A stretch of DNA of 51,816 nucleotides, from the NCBI GenBank assembly GCA_022969175.1, contig JALJPB010000025.1:1-51816 (forward strand), read 5' to 3'. Below, one piece after another: positions 1-7,522 of the stretch. This DNA comes from Colwellia sp. Lineage in GTDB: Bacteria > Pseudomonadota > Gammaproteobacteria > Enterobacterales > Alteromonadaceae. The notes beneath the pieces are model-generated. The model was not told the DNA's origin. It searched no databases and was given only the letters and a program-made list of their open reading frames with translations. Position numbers and translations under genes: made by a program. Position 1 is the stretch's first letter, and each line of letters begins with the position of its first letter.

Positions 1-314
1 ATAGAAATAACGTCACCTGGAATGCCAATGACTCTTTTGACCAGTTTTTTATCTGAGACTACCGAATCAAAAATAATGATATCACTTCGTGCAGGGTCAG
101 CGATTTTAACGAGTGAGATATGAGTAAAGGGTAGACGTAAATCATAGGCCATTTTATTAACAAAAATTCTGTCACCTTCAACGATTGTTGGTTTCATTGA
201 GCCCGTTGGCACTTCATTCCAATCGGCAACGGCACTTCTAAATACCAACATTAAGCTAATAAATAAAAAAAATAATTTATTGTTTTTCCAGAATTCTTGT
301 AATTTTTTTGTCAT
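1..314 (-). CDS. lepB: Signal peptidase I (S26 family), N-terminal part, cut by the window edge
   Basis: Leader peptidase removes signal peptides from secreted precursors on the outer face of the inner membrane. I translated this frame by hand from the ATG at 312-314; about 104 codons are inside the window. A hydrophobic segment spans residues 14-29. The catalytic-serine motif PTGSMKPT (Ser39) is followed by GDRIFVNK, and the lysine-base motif KRVIGIPGD (Lys93) lies at the window edge, so both catalytic residues of the S26 dyad are present. It has one N-terminal span, unlike the two of E. coli LepB, so it may be a second, shorter signal peptidase rather than the housekeeping one. It is divergent from argR. 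The C-terminal part is outside the window. Confidence 0.85.
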   Translation of the reverse strand, partial: MTKKLQEFWKNNKLFFLFISLMLVFRSAVADWNEVPTGSMKPTIVEGDRIFVNKMAYDLRLPFTHISLVKIADPARSDIIIFDSVVSDKKLVKRVIGIPGDVIS

Positions 315-337
315 TGTTCAATCCTTGTTTTTAATTA

Positions 338-352
338 AGAATAATAAATTCT
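338..352. promoter_or_regulatory. ARG-box-like palindrome between lepB and argR
   Basis: AGAAT-AATAA-ATTCT is a perfect 5-bp inverted repeat in the divergent lepB/argR spacer. ArgR sites in enterobacteria have the core GAAT-N4-ATTC; here the spacer is five bases, so the match is imperfect. Autoregulation of argR from this site is an inference only. Confidence 0.3.
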
Positions 353-503
353 AGAACAGTAGATACCAAAAATGAGCATTTGTTCAATTATAGATGTATC
401 AAGCTGTTTCAACATTTTAAATTGCTTAGATTTTAGCTACTCATTAGATTAAACTATATTATCCGAAATATATTTTAACCTTTGTAAAAACCCCGAGTAA
501 CGT

Positions 504-983
504 ATGAGTGAAGATAAAAAACAACAAGAATCAAATCTAATTCAGGTATTTAAAAGGCTATTAAAAGAACAATGTTATGGTTCACAGGGTCAGCTTGCCG
601 ATGCTTTAGCTGAGCAAGGTTTTAATAATATGTCGCAAGCCAAAATATCACGGCTACTATCAAAATTAGGCGCAGTAAAAATGCGCAATACTAACAGTCA
701 AATTGTTTATATTTTACCTGATGAGCTAGCTATACCAAAATCTAAACAATCTATTGAGTCGGTGATAATAGGTATTAAGCATAACGGAATGCAAATTATT
801 CTAAAAACAGGCATCGGTGGTGCGCCATTAATTTCCCGTATGCTGGATAGTTTAGGTGAGCCGGTAGGGATTTTAGGCACACTTGCTGGGGATGATACAA
901 TTTTTATTGCACCAACGGAAATAGATCGTATTGATGAAATAACGCAATCGATCAGAGATTTACTGGATATTAGAAAAGATTAA
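504..983 (+). CDS. argR: Arginine repressor ArgR
   Basis: ArgR is the hexameric, arginine-dependent regulator of arginine biosynthesis and catabolism genes. The 159-residue length is normal for the family. The N-terminal winged helix carries the recognition segment SQAKISRLLSKLG (44-56), followed by the conserved AVKMRN and YILPDE. The C-terminal oligomerisation and arginine-binding domain carries GTLAGDDTIFIAP (125-137), where the paired aspartates contact arginine in known structures. The gene stands alone. The divergent spacer holds an ARG-box-like palindrome, so autoregulation is plausible. The usual partner mdh is not in this window. No strong Shine-Dalgarno sequence precedes the ATG, but no other start fits the family N-terminus. 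Confidence 0.95.
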   Translation: MSEDKKQQESNLIQVFKRLLKEQCYGSQGQLADALAEQGFNNMSQAKISRLLSKLGAVKMRNTNSQIVYILPDELAIPKSKQSIESVIIGIKHNGMQIILKTGIGGAPLISRMLDSLGEPVGILGTLAGDDTIFIAPTEIDRIDEITQSIRDLLDIRKD

Positions 984-1017
984 TTCTAATTGTACTTACT
1001 TATCATCAGGTTATTTT

Positions 1018-1045
1018 AAGTGTCATATATTGTCATATGACACTT
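1018..1045 (+). promoter_or_regulatory. Inverted repeat with nested 12-bp perfect palindrome after argR
   Basis: Eleven-base perfect arms (1018-1028 and 1035-1045) flank a 6-base loop. Nested within is the perfect palindrome TGTCATATGACA (1031-1042). TGTCAT occurs at 1021, 1031 and 1053. No T-tract follows, so this is a poor intrinsic terminator and looks more like an operator for the two-gene unit starting at 1128. It could do both jobs. Confidence 0.45.
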
Positions 1046-1127
1046 AGATGACTGTCATCACACTGACGTCGTATCAACCGCCATCTACTGATTAACTAGC
1101 ATCACTTTTATTAACCAAGAGATAACT

Positions 1128-1562
1128 ATGAATAACGAGAATAATGACTCAGTTAAAATTGATGATAGTGTTAACTATAAAACAGGCTATAACTTTGAGT
1201 TTTCACAAGGAGAAAATATTATCAGGGCTTTTGGCTCTGCTAAGTCAGGTAAAGAACAGGTGTTTTTTAATGATGCACTTATGGCTGAAAAACGTTCCTT
1301 TGGCCTAAAATCTTGTTTAAGCTTTCAATCAACTGACTATCGTTATGAAGTGGAGTTTCATATTGCTAATATTTTTACAGGAGAATTACATTGCACATTG
1401 ATTAGAGATGGTGTTCATGTACAAACATTGAAACAATCACTTGCTAAAAAGTATCAACTTAATGGTAAAACTAAATTATTATTTTTGATTTCTCAAGGTT
1501 TCTTTGCTGGCTTTATTTTAGTGATGGCAATTGATTATTTTTTTAATGTGTTTGGCAAGTAA
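1128..1562 (+). CDS. Small membrane protein of unknown function, partner of a membrane-anchored XRE regulator
   Basis: I do not recognise the family. The 144-residue protein has a soluble, strand-rich-looking region (about 18-110) with alternating aromatic and polar residues, then one hydrophobic segment near residues 116-138 and a short basic tail. There is no signal peptide, so the soluble part should be cytoplasmic with a C-terminal anchor. The stop is followed after two bases by the ATG of the XRE gene, so the two are almost surely co-transcribed. The upstream region holds TGTCAT repeats and a palindrome. A membrane-held antagonist or sensor for the neighbouring repressor is an inference from context alone. 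A good GAG-type ribosome site lies before the ATG. Confidence 0.75.
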   Translation: MNNENNDSVKIDDSVNYKTGYNFEFSQGENIIRAFGSAKSGKEQVFFNDALMAEKRSFGLKSCLSFQSTDYRYEVEFHIANIFTGELHCTLIRDGVHVQTLKQSLAKKYQLNGKTKLLFLISQGFFAGFILVMAIDYFFNVFGK

Positions 1563-1564
1563 TT

Positions 1565-1891
1565 ATGAACGTTAACGCCCAAAAAATTAAAAATTTAAGA
1601 ACCCAAAAGAGCTGGACTCAACAGCATTTGGCTGACGTATGTGGCATTAGTTTACGAACAGTGCAGCGTGTCGAACGTTACGGTAATGCTTCAAATGAAA
1701 CACTGATGAGCTTAGCTTCCGTTTTTGAAATACAGCAAAGTGAAATATATATTCCTGATGAGCCACTTGAAGTGATAACCAGTGTTATAACTCTTGATAA
1801 AAAAGCACAGCTTAAACTTATGGCCATGTCTGCTTTTTTTGGGATGTCGTTTGGTGCTTTTGTGATGTTCGCTGTAATGACTATAAGATAA
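1565..1891 (+). CDS. XRE-family HTH regulator with C-terminal membrane anchor
   Basis: Residues 7-61 form a standard helix-turn-helix XRE domain (IKNLRTQKSWTQQHLADVCG, then ISLRTVQRVERYG), so the protein should bind DNA as a dimer. After a short linker, residues 82-106 are hydrophobic and form a single C-terminal membrane span, which would tether this cytoplasmic regulator to the inner membrane. The gene starts two bases after the preceding small membrane-protein gene. Both proteins end in hydrophobic segments rich in Phe, Gly and Met, which could pack together. Target genes are unknown; the palindrome at 1031-1042 upstream of the unit is the natural candidate operator for autoregulation. Confidence 0.85.
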   Translation: MNVNAQKIKNLRTQKSWTQQHLADVCGISLRTVQRVERYGNASNETLMSLASVFEIQQSEIYIPDEPLEVITSVITLDKKAQLKLMAMSAFFGMSFGAFVMFAVMTIR

Positions 1892-1925
1892 TCATTAGTT
1901 ATTATAATCCAGATCGTTTCATGGA

Positions 1926-1948
1926 ATGAGTCTTTATAGAAGACTCAT
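1926..1948 (+). terminator. Hairpin after the XRE gene
   Basis: Nine-base perfect arms ATGAGTCTT and AAGACTCAT enclose the loop TATAG. There is no U-tract downstream, so efficiency as an intrinsic terminator is doubtful. It lies 34 bases before the AraC-type gene and could instead be an operator or leader structure for it. Confidence 0.4.
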
Positions 1949-1982
1949 CGAAAATGTCGAAAACCGTTGAGCAAGAAAATTG

Positions 1983-3044
1983 ATGATACAAATTCAACCT
2001 ACCAATATTGTACAATTTATTTTTGTCTTCCAGATGATTTTTGGCAGCTTTCTGATATGGAAAAATGTTCGTTATCGGGGCTTGTGTTATTTATTGATAC
2101 TTGCAGCATGTTCTATGGTATTTAACTTATTGGAAGAAGTGGTAAATACCAGAGAATGGTACCTTATAACTCCTATTTTTCTCCTTGGTAAAGGGCCACT
2201 GTTTTATTTGTTTGTCTACCATTTAATTTACCCTGAAAAACTATTGAACAATAAGCGCTTTATTCATCTCTTGCCCTTGTTAATTGCTTTACCGTTTACT
2301 CAGTGGACTCAACTGGTGATTGGCTTAGGTACATTAAGCCAGTTAATTTATGCTTATCTATCGATACAATTAATTTTTGCCTATCACAGAGCCTCTTTTT
2401 CAATGCGTTCAGATGCGGATTCTCTGCAGCTTTTTTGGTTGGTCAAGGTTCTCATTGCTTTTCTTGTTGTGGGGGCATTGGATTTAATTAGATTAAACCT
2501 ACAGCCTTACATTGCATTAGAATTAAATTTGGCCGGGCAGTTATTTGAGAACTCGGCCATTTTATTGTTATTTAGTTTCCTTATTTATAAAGCGGTACAA
2601 CATCCTAAATTATTTAATGGCATGAGTGATTTTGAATTCTTAAATGATAATAATAATAATAAAAAGCAGTCAGTGCCAGAAAATGAAGCATTAACACAAT
2701 CAATTTTCAATAGTTTAGAAAAACTCATAAGGGAAAAATCACTGCATTATAAACCTCGTTTATCATTGAATGATCTTGCTCAAGAGACAGGTTTACATAC
2801 TAGAGAAATATCACAAGCTATTAATCAGAGTGCAGACTGTAGCTTTTGTGATTATATTAACAAATTAAGAGTTGAGAGCTTAAAGAGTAAATTGTTAAGC
2901 AATAAGGACAGTAAAATTGCCATTCTAGATATGGCTTTTGATGTCGGATTTAATTCTAAATCGAGCTTTAATTTAATTTTTAAGAGAGAAACCGGCGTTA
3001 CCCCTACACAATTCATAAAAATAAATAACCAAAAAATTAATTGA
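1983..3044 (+). CDS. AraC-family regulator with multi-span membrane sensor domain
   Basis: The N-terminal ~215 residues are mostly hydrophobic and form about six or seven membrane spans. After a polar, Asn-rich linker (about 218-232), the C-terminal ~100 residues form an AraC-type double helix-turn-helix domain, with the typical end motif for helix 2 (ILDMAFDVGFNSKSSFN, then FKRETGVTPTQF). This layout is that of membrane-embedded AraC regulators, which sense a ligand in or across the membrane. I chose the ATG at 1983; a TTG directly before it at 1980 is in frame and adds one residue. The next gene, a membrane-anchored amidohydrolase 115 bp downstream, is a likely target because a 12-bp inverted repeat lies between them. 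Confidence 0.88.
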   Translation: MIQIQPTNIVQFIFVFQMIFGSFLIWKNVRYRGLCYLLILAACSMVFNLLEEVVNTREWYLITPIFLLGKGPLFYLFVYHLIYPEKLLNNKRFIHLLPLLIALPFTQWTQLVIGLGTLSQLIYAYLSIQLIFAYHRASFSMRSDADSLQLFWLVKVLIAFLVVGALDLIRLNLQPYIALELNLAGQLFENSAILLLFSFLIYKAVQHPKLFNGMSDFEFLNDNNNNKKQSVPENEALTQSIFNSLEKLIREKSLHYKPRLSLNDLAQETGLHTREISQAINQSADCSFCDYINKLRVESLKSKLLSNKDSKIAILDMAFDVGFNSKSSFNLIFKRETGVTPTQFIKINNQKIN

Positions 3045-3101
3045 TAGTTTTTTATTGTTTACTCTTAAAGTGCATTATCACGATCTGGGACGACTTTTAA
3101 G

Positions 3102-3142
3102 TTAGTTGCTATACATTATTGTTTATCATTTATAGCAACTAA
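3102..3142. promoter_or_regulatory. 12-bp inverted repeat upstream of the amidohydrolase gene
   Basis: TTAGTTGCTATA (3102-3113) and its exact reverse complement TATAGCAACTAA (3131-3142) are separated by 17 bases and end 17 bases before the ATG. The half-site spacing, about 29 bp centre to centre, and the position next to an AraC-type gene suggest an operator. A leader hairpin is the alternative. Confidence 0.45.
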
Positions 3143-3159
3143 TTAACTGAAGAAATTTC

Positions 3160-4605
3160 ATGAGTCACCAGCAATTTTATCAACGAATAAAATCAACTTT
3201 TAGCATAGTATTTATCTTCGCCTTATTGATGTCGACATTAATATTAACTTCGATATTTCTATTGGATTATATCAAGCCTAATGGACTAATGGCCGTCGAC
3301 AATAAAGATACACTTATTATTAATAACGTTAATATTGTCTCGGTAATCACCAATCAAATAGTTAAAAACCGCCAACTTGTGATTAACAAAGGCATAATTA
3401 CCGCTATTAGTGAGACAAACTCCCCTATTACAAGCATAGCGCGAGTTATTGATGGTAAAGGAGCCTATGTTACACCTGGGTTATTTGATATGCATGTGCA
3501 TTTGTATGATCGAAAATACTTAATGCTCAACCTTGCTTATGGTGTTACCAGCGTGCGTAATTTAAATGGAAAAAAAATGCATCTAAGGTGGAAGCAGGAA
3601 CTACAAAACGATGAGTGGTTAGGCAGTAACATGTATGTCAGTTCTCCTATATTGGCAGGTGTCGGGACACATGTCTTAAATCAGCAAGTTTTATCACCGA
3701 AAGAGGGAAGGCAGCAGGTTAGAGAAGCACAATCCAAGGGTTATGATCTCATTAAAATGTATGGTTATTTATCTGCTGATATTTTTGAAGCAATAATTGA
3801 TGAAGCCAAAAATATCAATATTGCAGTAGCAAAACATGGACCTCATCCTGCGAAAGGTGCTGACTGGAGTAACTTAAAAGACTTGCAATCTTTAGAGCAT
3901 GTTGAAGATATATTTCAAGGGCCACTCAATTATCAATTTGATCATAACAAGCTACAATTAATCGCTAAAAAGATAAAAGCGCTTAATGTACCTATTGTAC
4001 CGACCTTAGAAACTTTTAAGCATTTAACCGAGCTGAGCAAGAATAAAGATAATTTTATCAATACCTTAAGCTTAGATTATTTAAACCCGCTTCATTATGA
4101 TATTGAAAGTCGTTTTACTGTTAATCGTTGGCTCAAAGATACCAGCCAGCAAAGTGCCTATCATGTAAAAAAGTTACAATTTTTATTAGAGATAGTGAAG
4201 GCGCTCAATGACCACCAAGTTAAGATATTGGTAGGCTCAGATGCGGGTACTATGTATACCTTATCAGGCATTGCTACCCATAATGAAATGCAGTTATTAA
4301 AACAATCAGGATTATCAAATTTTGAGGTATTAAAAGCGGCCACGATCAATGCAGCACAAGCACTAGAAATAGACCATGAGTATGGCAGCGTAGATGTTGG
4401 AAAGGTTGCTGATTTGATATTAGTAACCAATAACCCCCTTGACGATATTGGCCGTCTTAAAAGTCCTTTTGCCGTTATTAAAAATGGTCAGTGGCTTGAT
4501 GAAGCTAAACTTAAAGCACTTAAGATCTCAGCTAAGGATAACGACAACTATTTTTGGAGTTTTATAAATTTAGTTGAAGATCTGTTAACCAGGGCTATTT
4601 TTTAA
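3160..4605 (+). CDS. Membrane-anchored amidohydrolase-superfamily hydrolase
   Basis: A metal-dependent hydrolase of the imidazolonepropionase/prolidase-like branch of the amidohydrolase superfamily. A single hydrophobic segment at residues 14-37 acts as an uncleaved anchor or signal, placing the enzyme on the periplasmic side. The (beta/alpha)8 metal ligands are visible: His112 and His114 in DMHVH, candidate carboxylated Lys199 in LIKMYG, His226 in KHGPHP, His247 in EHVED and Asp361 in VGSDAG. A small beta-sandwich is formed by residues 50-105 and the C-terminal GKVADLILV segment. The substrate cannot be read from the sequence; relatives cleave Xaa-Pro or other amide bonds. Length (481) is slightly above the usual ~430 because of the N-terminal anchor. 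Confidence 0.88.
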   Translation: MSHQQFYQRIKSTFSIVFIFALLMSTLILTSIFLLDYIKPNGLMAVDNKDTLIINNVNIVSVITNQIVKNRQLVINKGIITAISETNSPITSIARVIDGKGAYVTPGLFDMHVHLYDRKYLMLNLAYGVTSVRNLNGKKMHLRWKQELQNDEWLGSNMYVSSPILAGVGTHVLNQQVLSPKEGRQQVREAQSKGYDLIKMYGYLSADIFEAIIDEAKNINIAVAKHGPHPAKGADWSNLKDLQSLEHVEDIFQGPLNYQFDHNKLQLIAKKIKALNVPIVPTLETFKHLTELSKNKDNFINTLSLDYLNPLHYDIESRFTVNRWLKDTSQQSAYHVKKLQFLLEIVKALNDHQVKILVGSDAGTMYTLSGIATHNEMQLLKQSGLSNFEVLKAATINAAQALEIDHEYGSVDVGKVADLILVTNNPLDDIGRLKSPFAVIKNGQWLDEAKLKALKISAKDNDNYFWSFINLVEDLLTRAIF

Positions 4606-4667
4606 TAAAGTACTTATGTAAATAATAGCTACAATAATAAACCCAACTTAATCAAAATAGGATTTGT

Positions 4668-5081
4668 ATGTTTAAAGTTAGTATTTTATTTTTAATCGTT
4701 TCACTGATGTTTTCTTCTTCCGCGTTTGCCACTGAACGTGAAGATGTTTTGACAGTCGTTGATTATTTTTATAAAGGGGATCATCAAGGCAGTAAAAAAT
4801 ATCGTCAACTCTCTCTGCATCCCATTGGTGCTTATCGTTATGTTAATTCGAAAGGCGAATATAAAGAGTACAAATTTACCTTTTCAGAAGGTAATGCTGA
4901 TAAGTCTTATCAAGAAGAGCTATTAAGCATTGATGTATATGAAAATGTTGCACTTGTACGTTTAAGGTTAGCATTTAAAGATAAAGCGGAAACTGAGTAT
5001 AAACTAATGACCTTACATAAATCATCTAAGGGTTGGTTAATTACCAGTATTTCATGGGGCATGGGCATAACTATTTTATAA
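4668..5081 (+). CDS. Exported NTF2-like (lumazine-binding-type) protein
   Basis: A 137-residue protein with a clear signal peptide (residues 1-21, cleavage after SAFA). The mature part fits the NTF2-like/SnoaL fold of the putative lumazine-binding family (Lumazine_bd_2): a first helix with VVDYFYKGDHQGS, the LHP segment, then strands ending in LHKSSKGWLITSISWG. Members are single-domain, often periplasmic, and their substrates are mostly unknown. It lies 62 bp behind the amidohydrolase gene and may be expressed with it. A strong hairpin terminator follows. The family call comes from pattern recognition, not a search. Confidence 0.75.
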   Translation: MFKVSILFLIVSLMFSSSAFATEREDVLTVVDYFYKGDHQGSKKYRQLSLHPIGAYRYVNSKGEYKEYKFTFSEGNADKSYQEELLSIDVYENVALVRLRLAFKDKAETEYKLMTLHKSSKGWLITSISWGMGITIL

Positions 5082-5121
5082 AGAGCTTAGTATTAAATAA
5101 CAGTTAAATAACAGTTAACTC

Positions 5122-5160
5122 AGCACCAAAATAATTACATCCATGACTTTTTGGTGCTTT
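5122..5160. terminator. Bidirectional terminator between convergent genes
   Basis: Ten-base perfect arms AGCACCAAAA (5122-5131) and TTTTGGTGCT (5149-5158) enclose a 17-base loop; A-rich and T-rich flanks on both sides fit termination in both directions. It overlaps the 3' end of the minus-strand PH-domain gene. Two copies of an 11-bp unit, TAAATAACAGT, lie just before it (5094-5115). Confidence 0.7.
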
Positions 5161-6718
5161 GAGCTTGAAAAAGTGTTTCGTTCGCCAATGAAATCCCGAT
5201 ATTTTCATTAATGTATGGTAATGATTGCATACCTGCAGCAAGCACAAAATTAATAGAGCAAAGCTGATGACGTTTTAAAAACCAGCTTTGTTTATATTGA
5301 ACTTGCTGGGTTTTGTAGGTGGGAAAGCAATAATAATCAACGCCCAAATAACCTTTGCGGATATAAGTATAATTTTCATCACTCGCATAACCCCAACGAT
5401 ACCAACGCATAAAAATGAGCATGCTTAAAAATAAATATAATGCTAATACTGCCGTTATTAACACTGCTTGATTGGCAATAATAAAAAGTAGAGCAAGTAC
5501 AGAAAATAAAGGCGTTAATATAAATCCTAGATTTTTAAGTAAAAATCGCTTGCTGATCTTTTGGTAAGTTATCGTCATCATTTGATTTTCTGGATAAACG
5601 TCGTTAACTAATTTATCGCATTCATCAGGTTTTATTGAAGGGACAATTATTTTATCATTTTGAGCGTTCATCTGACTTTGGTTGACAGAAACATTGATTT
5701 GCTCAAACTTTAAATTTATTCGTTTAAGCAAAACATCTAACCAGTCTTGCTGCCTTATAACCATTTGCAGGCGAGATAAGCGCATGGTCACTTCATGTTT
5801 GGTAAATAAACCACTGCGACGAATATAGCGATCTTCTAACTTGCTTAAAGTATATTGGTAAAAAGTGAGAATAGAGCCTGCTATTGAAAATAGTGAAATG
5901 ATAAATAAAAAGATGAATGTCAGTGTTAATGCGTAAAGTGTTATCTGCCAAATAGGCATGTCAGCAATGGTCAATAACTGTTGGATATCAATGCCCATGT
6001 TCTGGAAAAATACGACAATATAATTGCTAAAGTCATCAAAAAATGGTGCTAAACCGCCAAGAAAAATCCAGATACGGTTATTAGTTAAGCCATGAATTAT
6101 AAGATCGGTTATTGAGCGAGTATTGATTATTTCTTCTGTTGGTCTGTTTTGATTATCTAAAAGTTGGTCAACAGTTTCATTGGAATCACTGTTCTCTGTG
6201 CTACCACTAGTTTGTGCCAAATGTTGTGCTAATATTTTAGCTTTTAGTTGTTCGGCAAAATCAGTTTTTAGGGCTACTATTTTTGCTTCTTGTTTTGCTG
6301 AACCTGCGGTATCAAGTTGTAAGCAAGTATAATTAAACCACCGATAGTATAACGGTTGTTCTAACTTTACATTTTGGATACGAGCAAAAGGCAAGTTAAT
6401 GTGTTTTTTAGAGATAACTCCTGAACGAATTTCAATGTGATCATCTTTAAGACGATATTGAAAAAAATAAAAGCTCAAAAATGTACCCAGCATTAGAAAA
6501 ACTACTAGCGCAACAATAACAGGAAGCCATAATGTTGGATTTTCCATAATAAAATCAGAGCCGAAGTAAAGTGCCGGTAAAAACACGACAATATTGCTTA
6601 ACAGACCTTTGATAAAGCTTGCGATAAAATAAAGGATAGCGATAGGCGAAATTCGTTGCCAATGTGGCAAGGACTCTTCAGCATCCATGTCAAAATCAGT
6701 TTTTTCAGTTTCTATCAT
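5135..6718 (-). CDS. Large bacterial PH-domain membrane protein (YdbT type)
   Basis: A 527-residue inner-membrane protein with three bacterial PH (bPH2, formerly DUF304) domains that alternate with pairs of hydrophobic segments. The first PH repeat follows two spans and starts near residue 90 (YRLKDDHIEIRSGVISKKH); the second starts near residue 290 (YTLSKLEDRYIRRSGLFTKH); the third near residue 440 (YTYIRKGYLGVDYYCFPTYK). The R/K-x-G-x-hydrophobic pattern followed by an R-x-Q-x-V/M segment is diagnostic. Bacillus YdbT has the same layout; its role is poorly known, with envelope stress or bacteriocin resistance suggested. A Q/S/T-rich linker (about 165-195) separates domain one from two. The upstream gene at 6740 encodes the small partner. 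Confidence 0.85.
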   Translation of the reverse strand: MIETEKTDFDMDAEESLPHWQRISPIAILYFIASFIKGLLSNIVVFLPALYFGSDFIMENPTLWLPVIVALVVFLMLGTFLSFYFFQYRLKDDHIEIRSGVISKKHINLPFARIQNVKLEQPLYYRWFNYTCLQLDTAGSAKQEAKIVALKTDFAEQLKAKILAQHLAQTSGSTENSDSNETVDQLLDNQNRPTEEIINTRSITDLIIHGLTNNRIWIFLGGLAPFFDDFSNYIVVFFQNMGIDIQQLLTIADMPIWQITLYALTLTFIFLFIISLFSIAGSILTFYQYTLSKLEDRYIRRSGLFTKHEVTMRLSRLQMVIRQQDWLDVLLKRINLKFEQINVSVNQSQMNAQNDKIIVPSIKPDECDKLVNDVYPENQMMTITYQKISKRFLLKNLGFILTPLFSVLALLFIIANQAVLITAVLALYLFLSMLIFMRWYRWGYASDENYTYIRKGYLGVDYYCFPTYKTQQVQYKQSWFLKRHQLCSINFVLAAGMQSLPYINENIGISLANETLFQAQSTKKSWM

Positions 6719-6739
6719 TGTTTGTATCCCACCGATGGC

Positions 6740-7318
6740 CTAGGTATTACTTATCGTTTTGTGATCAAGAATAAATTGTCTCATCGACTCGGCATCTTCT
6801 AGTAATAATCCTGGAATTTCAAAGGTATGAGCTGCGCCACCAGCACTAAAGAGCTGTAAACAGGCTAAACCAAATTTACGTTCTAGCGGGCCTCGTTTTA
6901 GTTCTACATGTTGGATACGTAAAATAGGTTGAGTCACCGTTTTTTGAAAAATAACCCCACAACGATAAGTGATATCTTGCTCACGCAAGGCAAAATATTT
7001 TTTCTTATCGGCAATGACAATATACAAGTAACGGAGTATTCCTATTAGCCCGATAGCTAAAATTAAATAACTGATAGTATTAAGTGCTTGGCTTGGTAAT
7101 GGAAAGAACTGTTGTTTTTGGCAAAGAAATAATATTAATAGAATAGTAGCCGTTGAAAACAAATTGAACCGTCTTCTCATTTTTAGGTAAATGGGGGCTA
7201 AAGGTTGATAGATTAAATGCTCAATTGAGGGAAGCTGTTCATTAATCATCGGCTTATTGGATAACTCTTGGGCTTCTTGCGAAGTATTTTCGTCTTTAAC
7301 CGTTTCATGTGAAGCCAT
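6740..7318 (-). CDS. Small bacterial PH-domain membrane protein (YdbS type)
   Basis: A 192-residue protein with a polar N-terminal tail (1-45), two membrane spans (about 52-70 and 78-100), then one bPH2 domain (LREQDITYRCGVIFQKTV, followed by RIQHVELKRGPLERKFGLAC). It is the first gene of a two-gene minus-strand unit; 21 bases separate its stop from the YdbT-type gene. Paired small and large bPH2 membrane proteins are a recurrent bacterial arrangement and probably form a complex in the inner membrane. The start is supported by an AGGGAT-like ribosome site (revcomp of 7322-7327) before the ATG. Function is not established. Confidence 0.85.
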   Translation of the reverse strand: MASHETVKDENTSQEAQELSNKPMINEQLPSIEHLIYQPLAPIYLKMRRRFNLFSTATILLILFLCQKQQFFPLPSQALNTISYLILAIGLIGILRYLYIVIADKKKYFALREQDITYRCGVIFQKTVTQPILRIQHVELKRGPLERKFGLACLQLFSAGGAAHTFEIPGLLLEDAESMRQFILDHKTISNT

Positions 7319-7457
7319 AGTATCCCTTTATTATAATAATATTTTAGCTATAGCTTAACAGAGTAGATAGTGAAATTCATAACAAGGATTTATCAACTAG
7401 CTATGAAATAATTAAGCTTCCTTTACTACAATAGATAAATGATGGAAGTGATTAGCA

Positions 7458-7485
7458 TTGCAAATTTAATTATTGATCTTATATT
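7458..7485 (+). promoter_or_regulatory. Candidate sigma70 promoter for the P-loop kinase gene
   Basis: TTGCAA (7458-7463) and TATATT (7480-7485) are separated by 16 bases in the spacer between the divergent PH-domain and kinase genes. The boxes match four and five of six consensus bases. The region is AT-rich, so chance matches are easy. Confidence 0.35.
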
Positions 7486-7522
7486 ATAGAGAGTATAAAA
7501 GTGTCCATAACCTGACAAAATC

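Noticed and set aside
2303..2491. Cys- and Phe-rich 62-codon frame
   Set aside because: It lies fully inside the membrane domain of the AraC-type gene in another frame.
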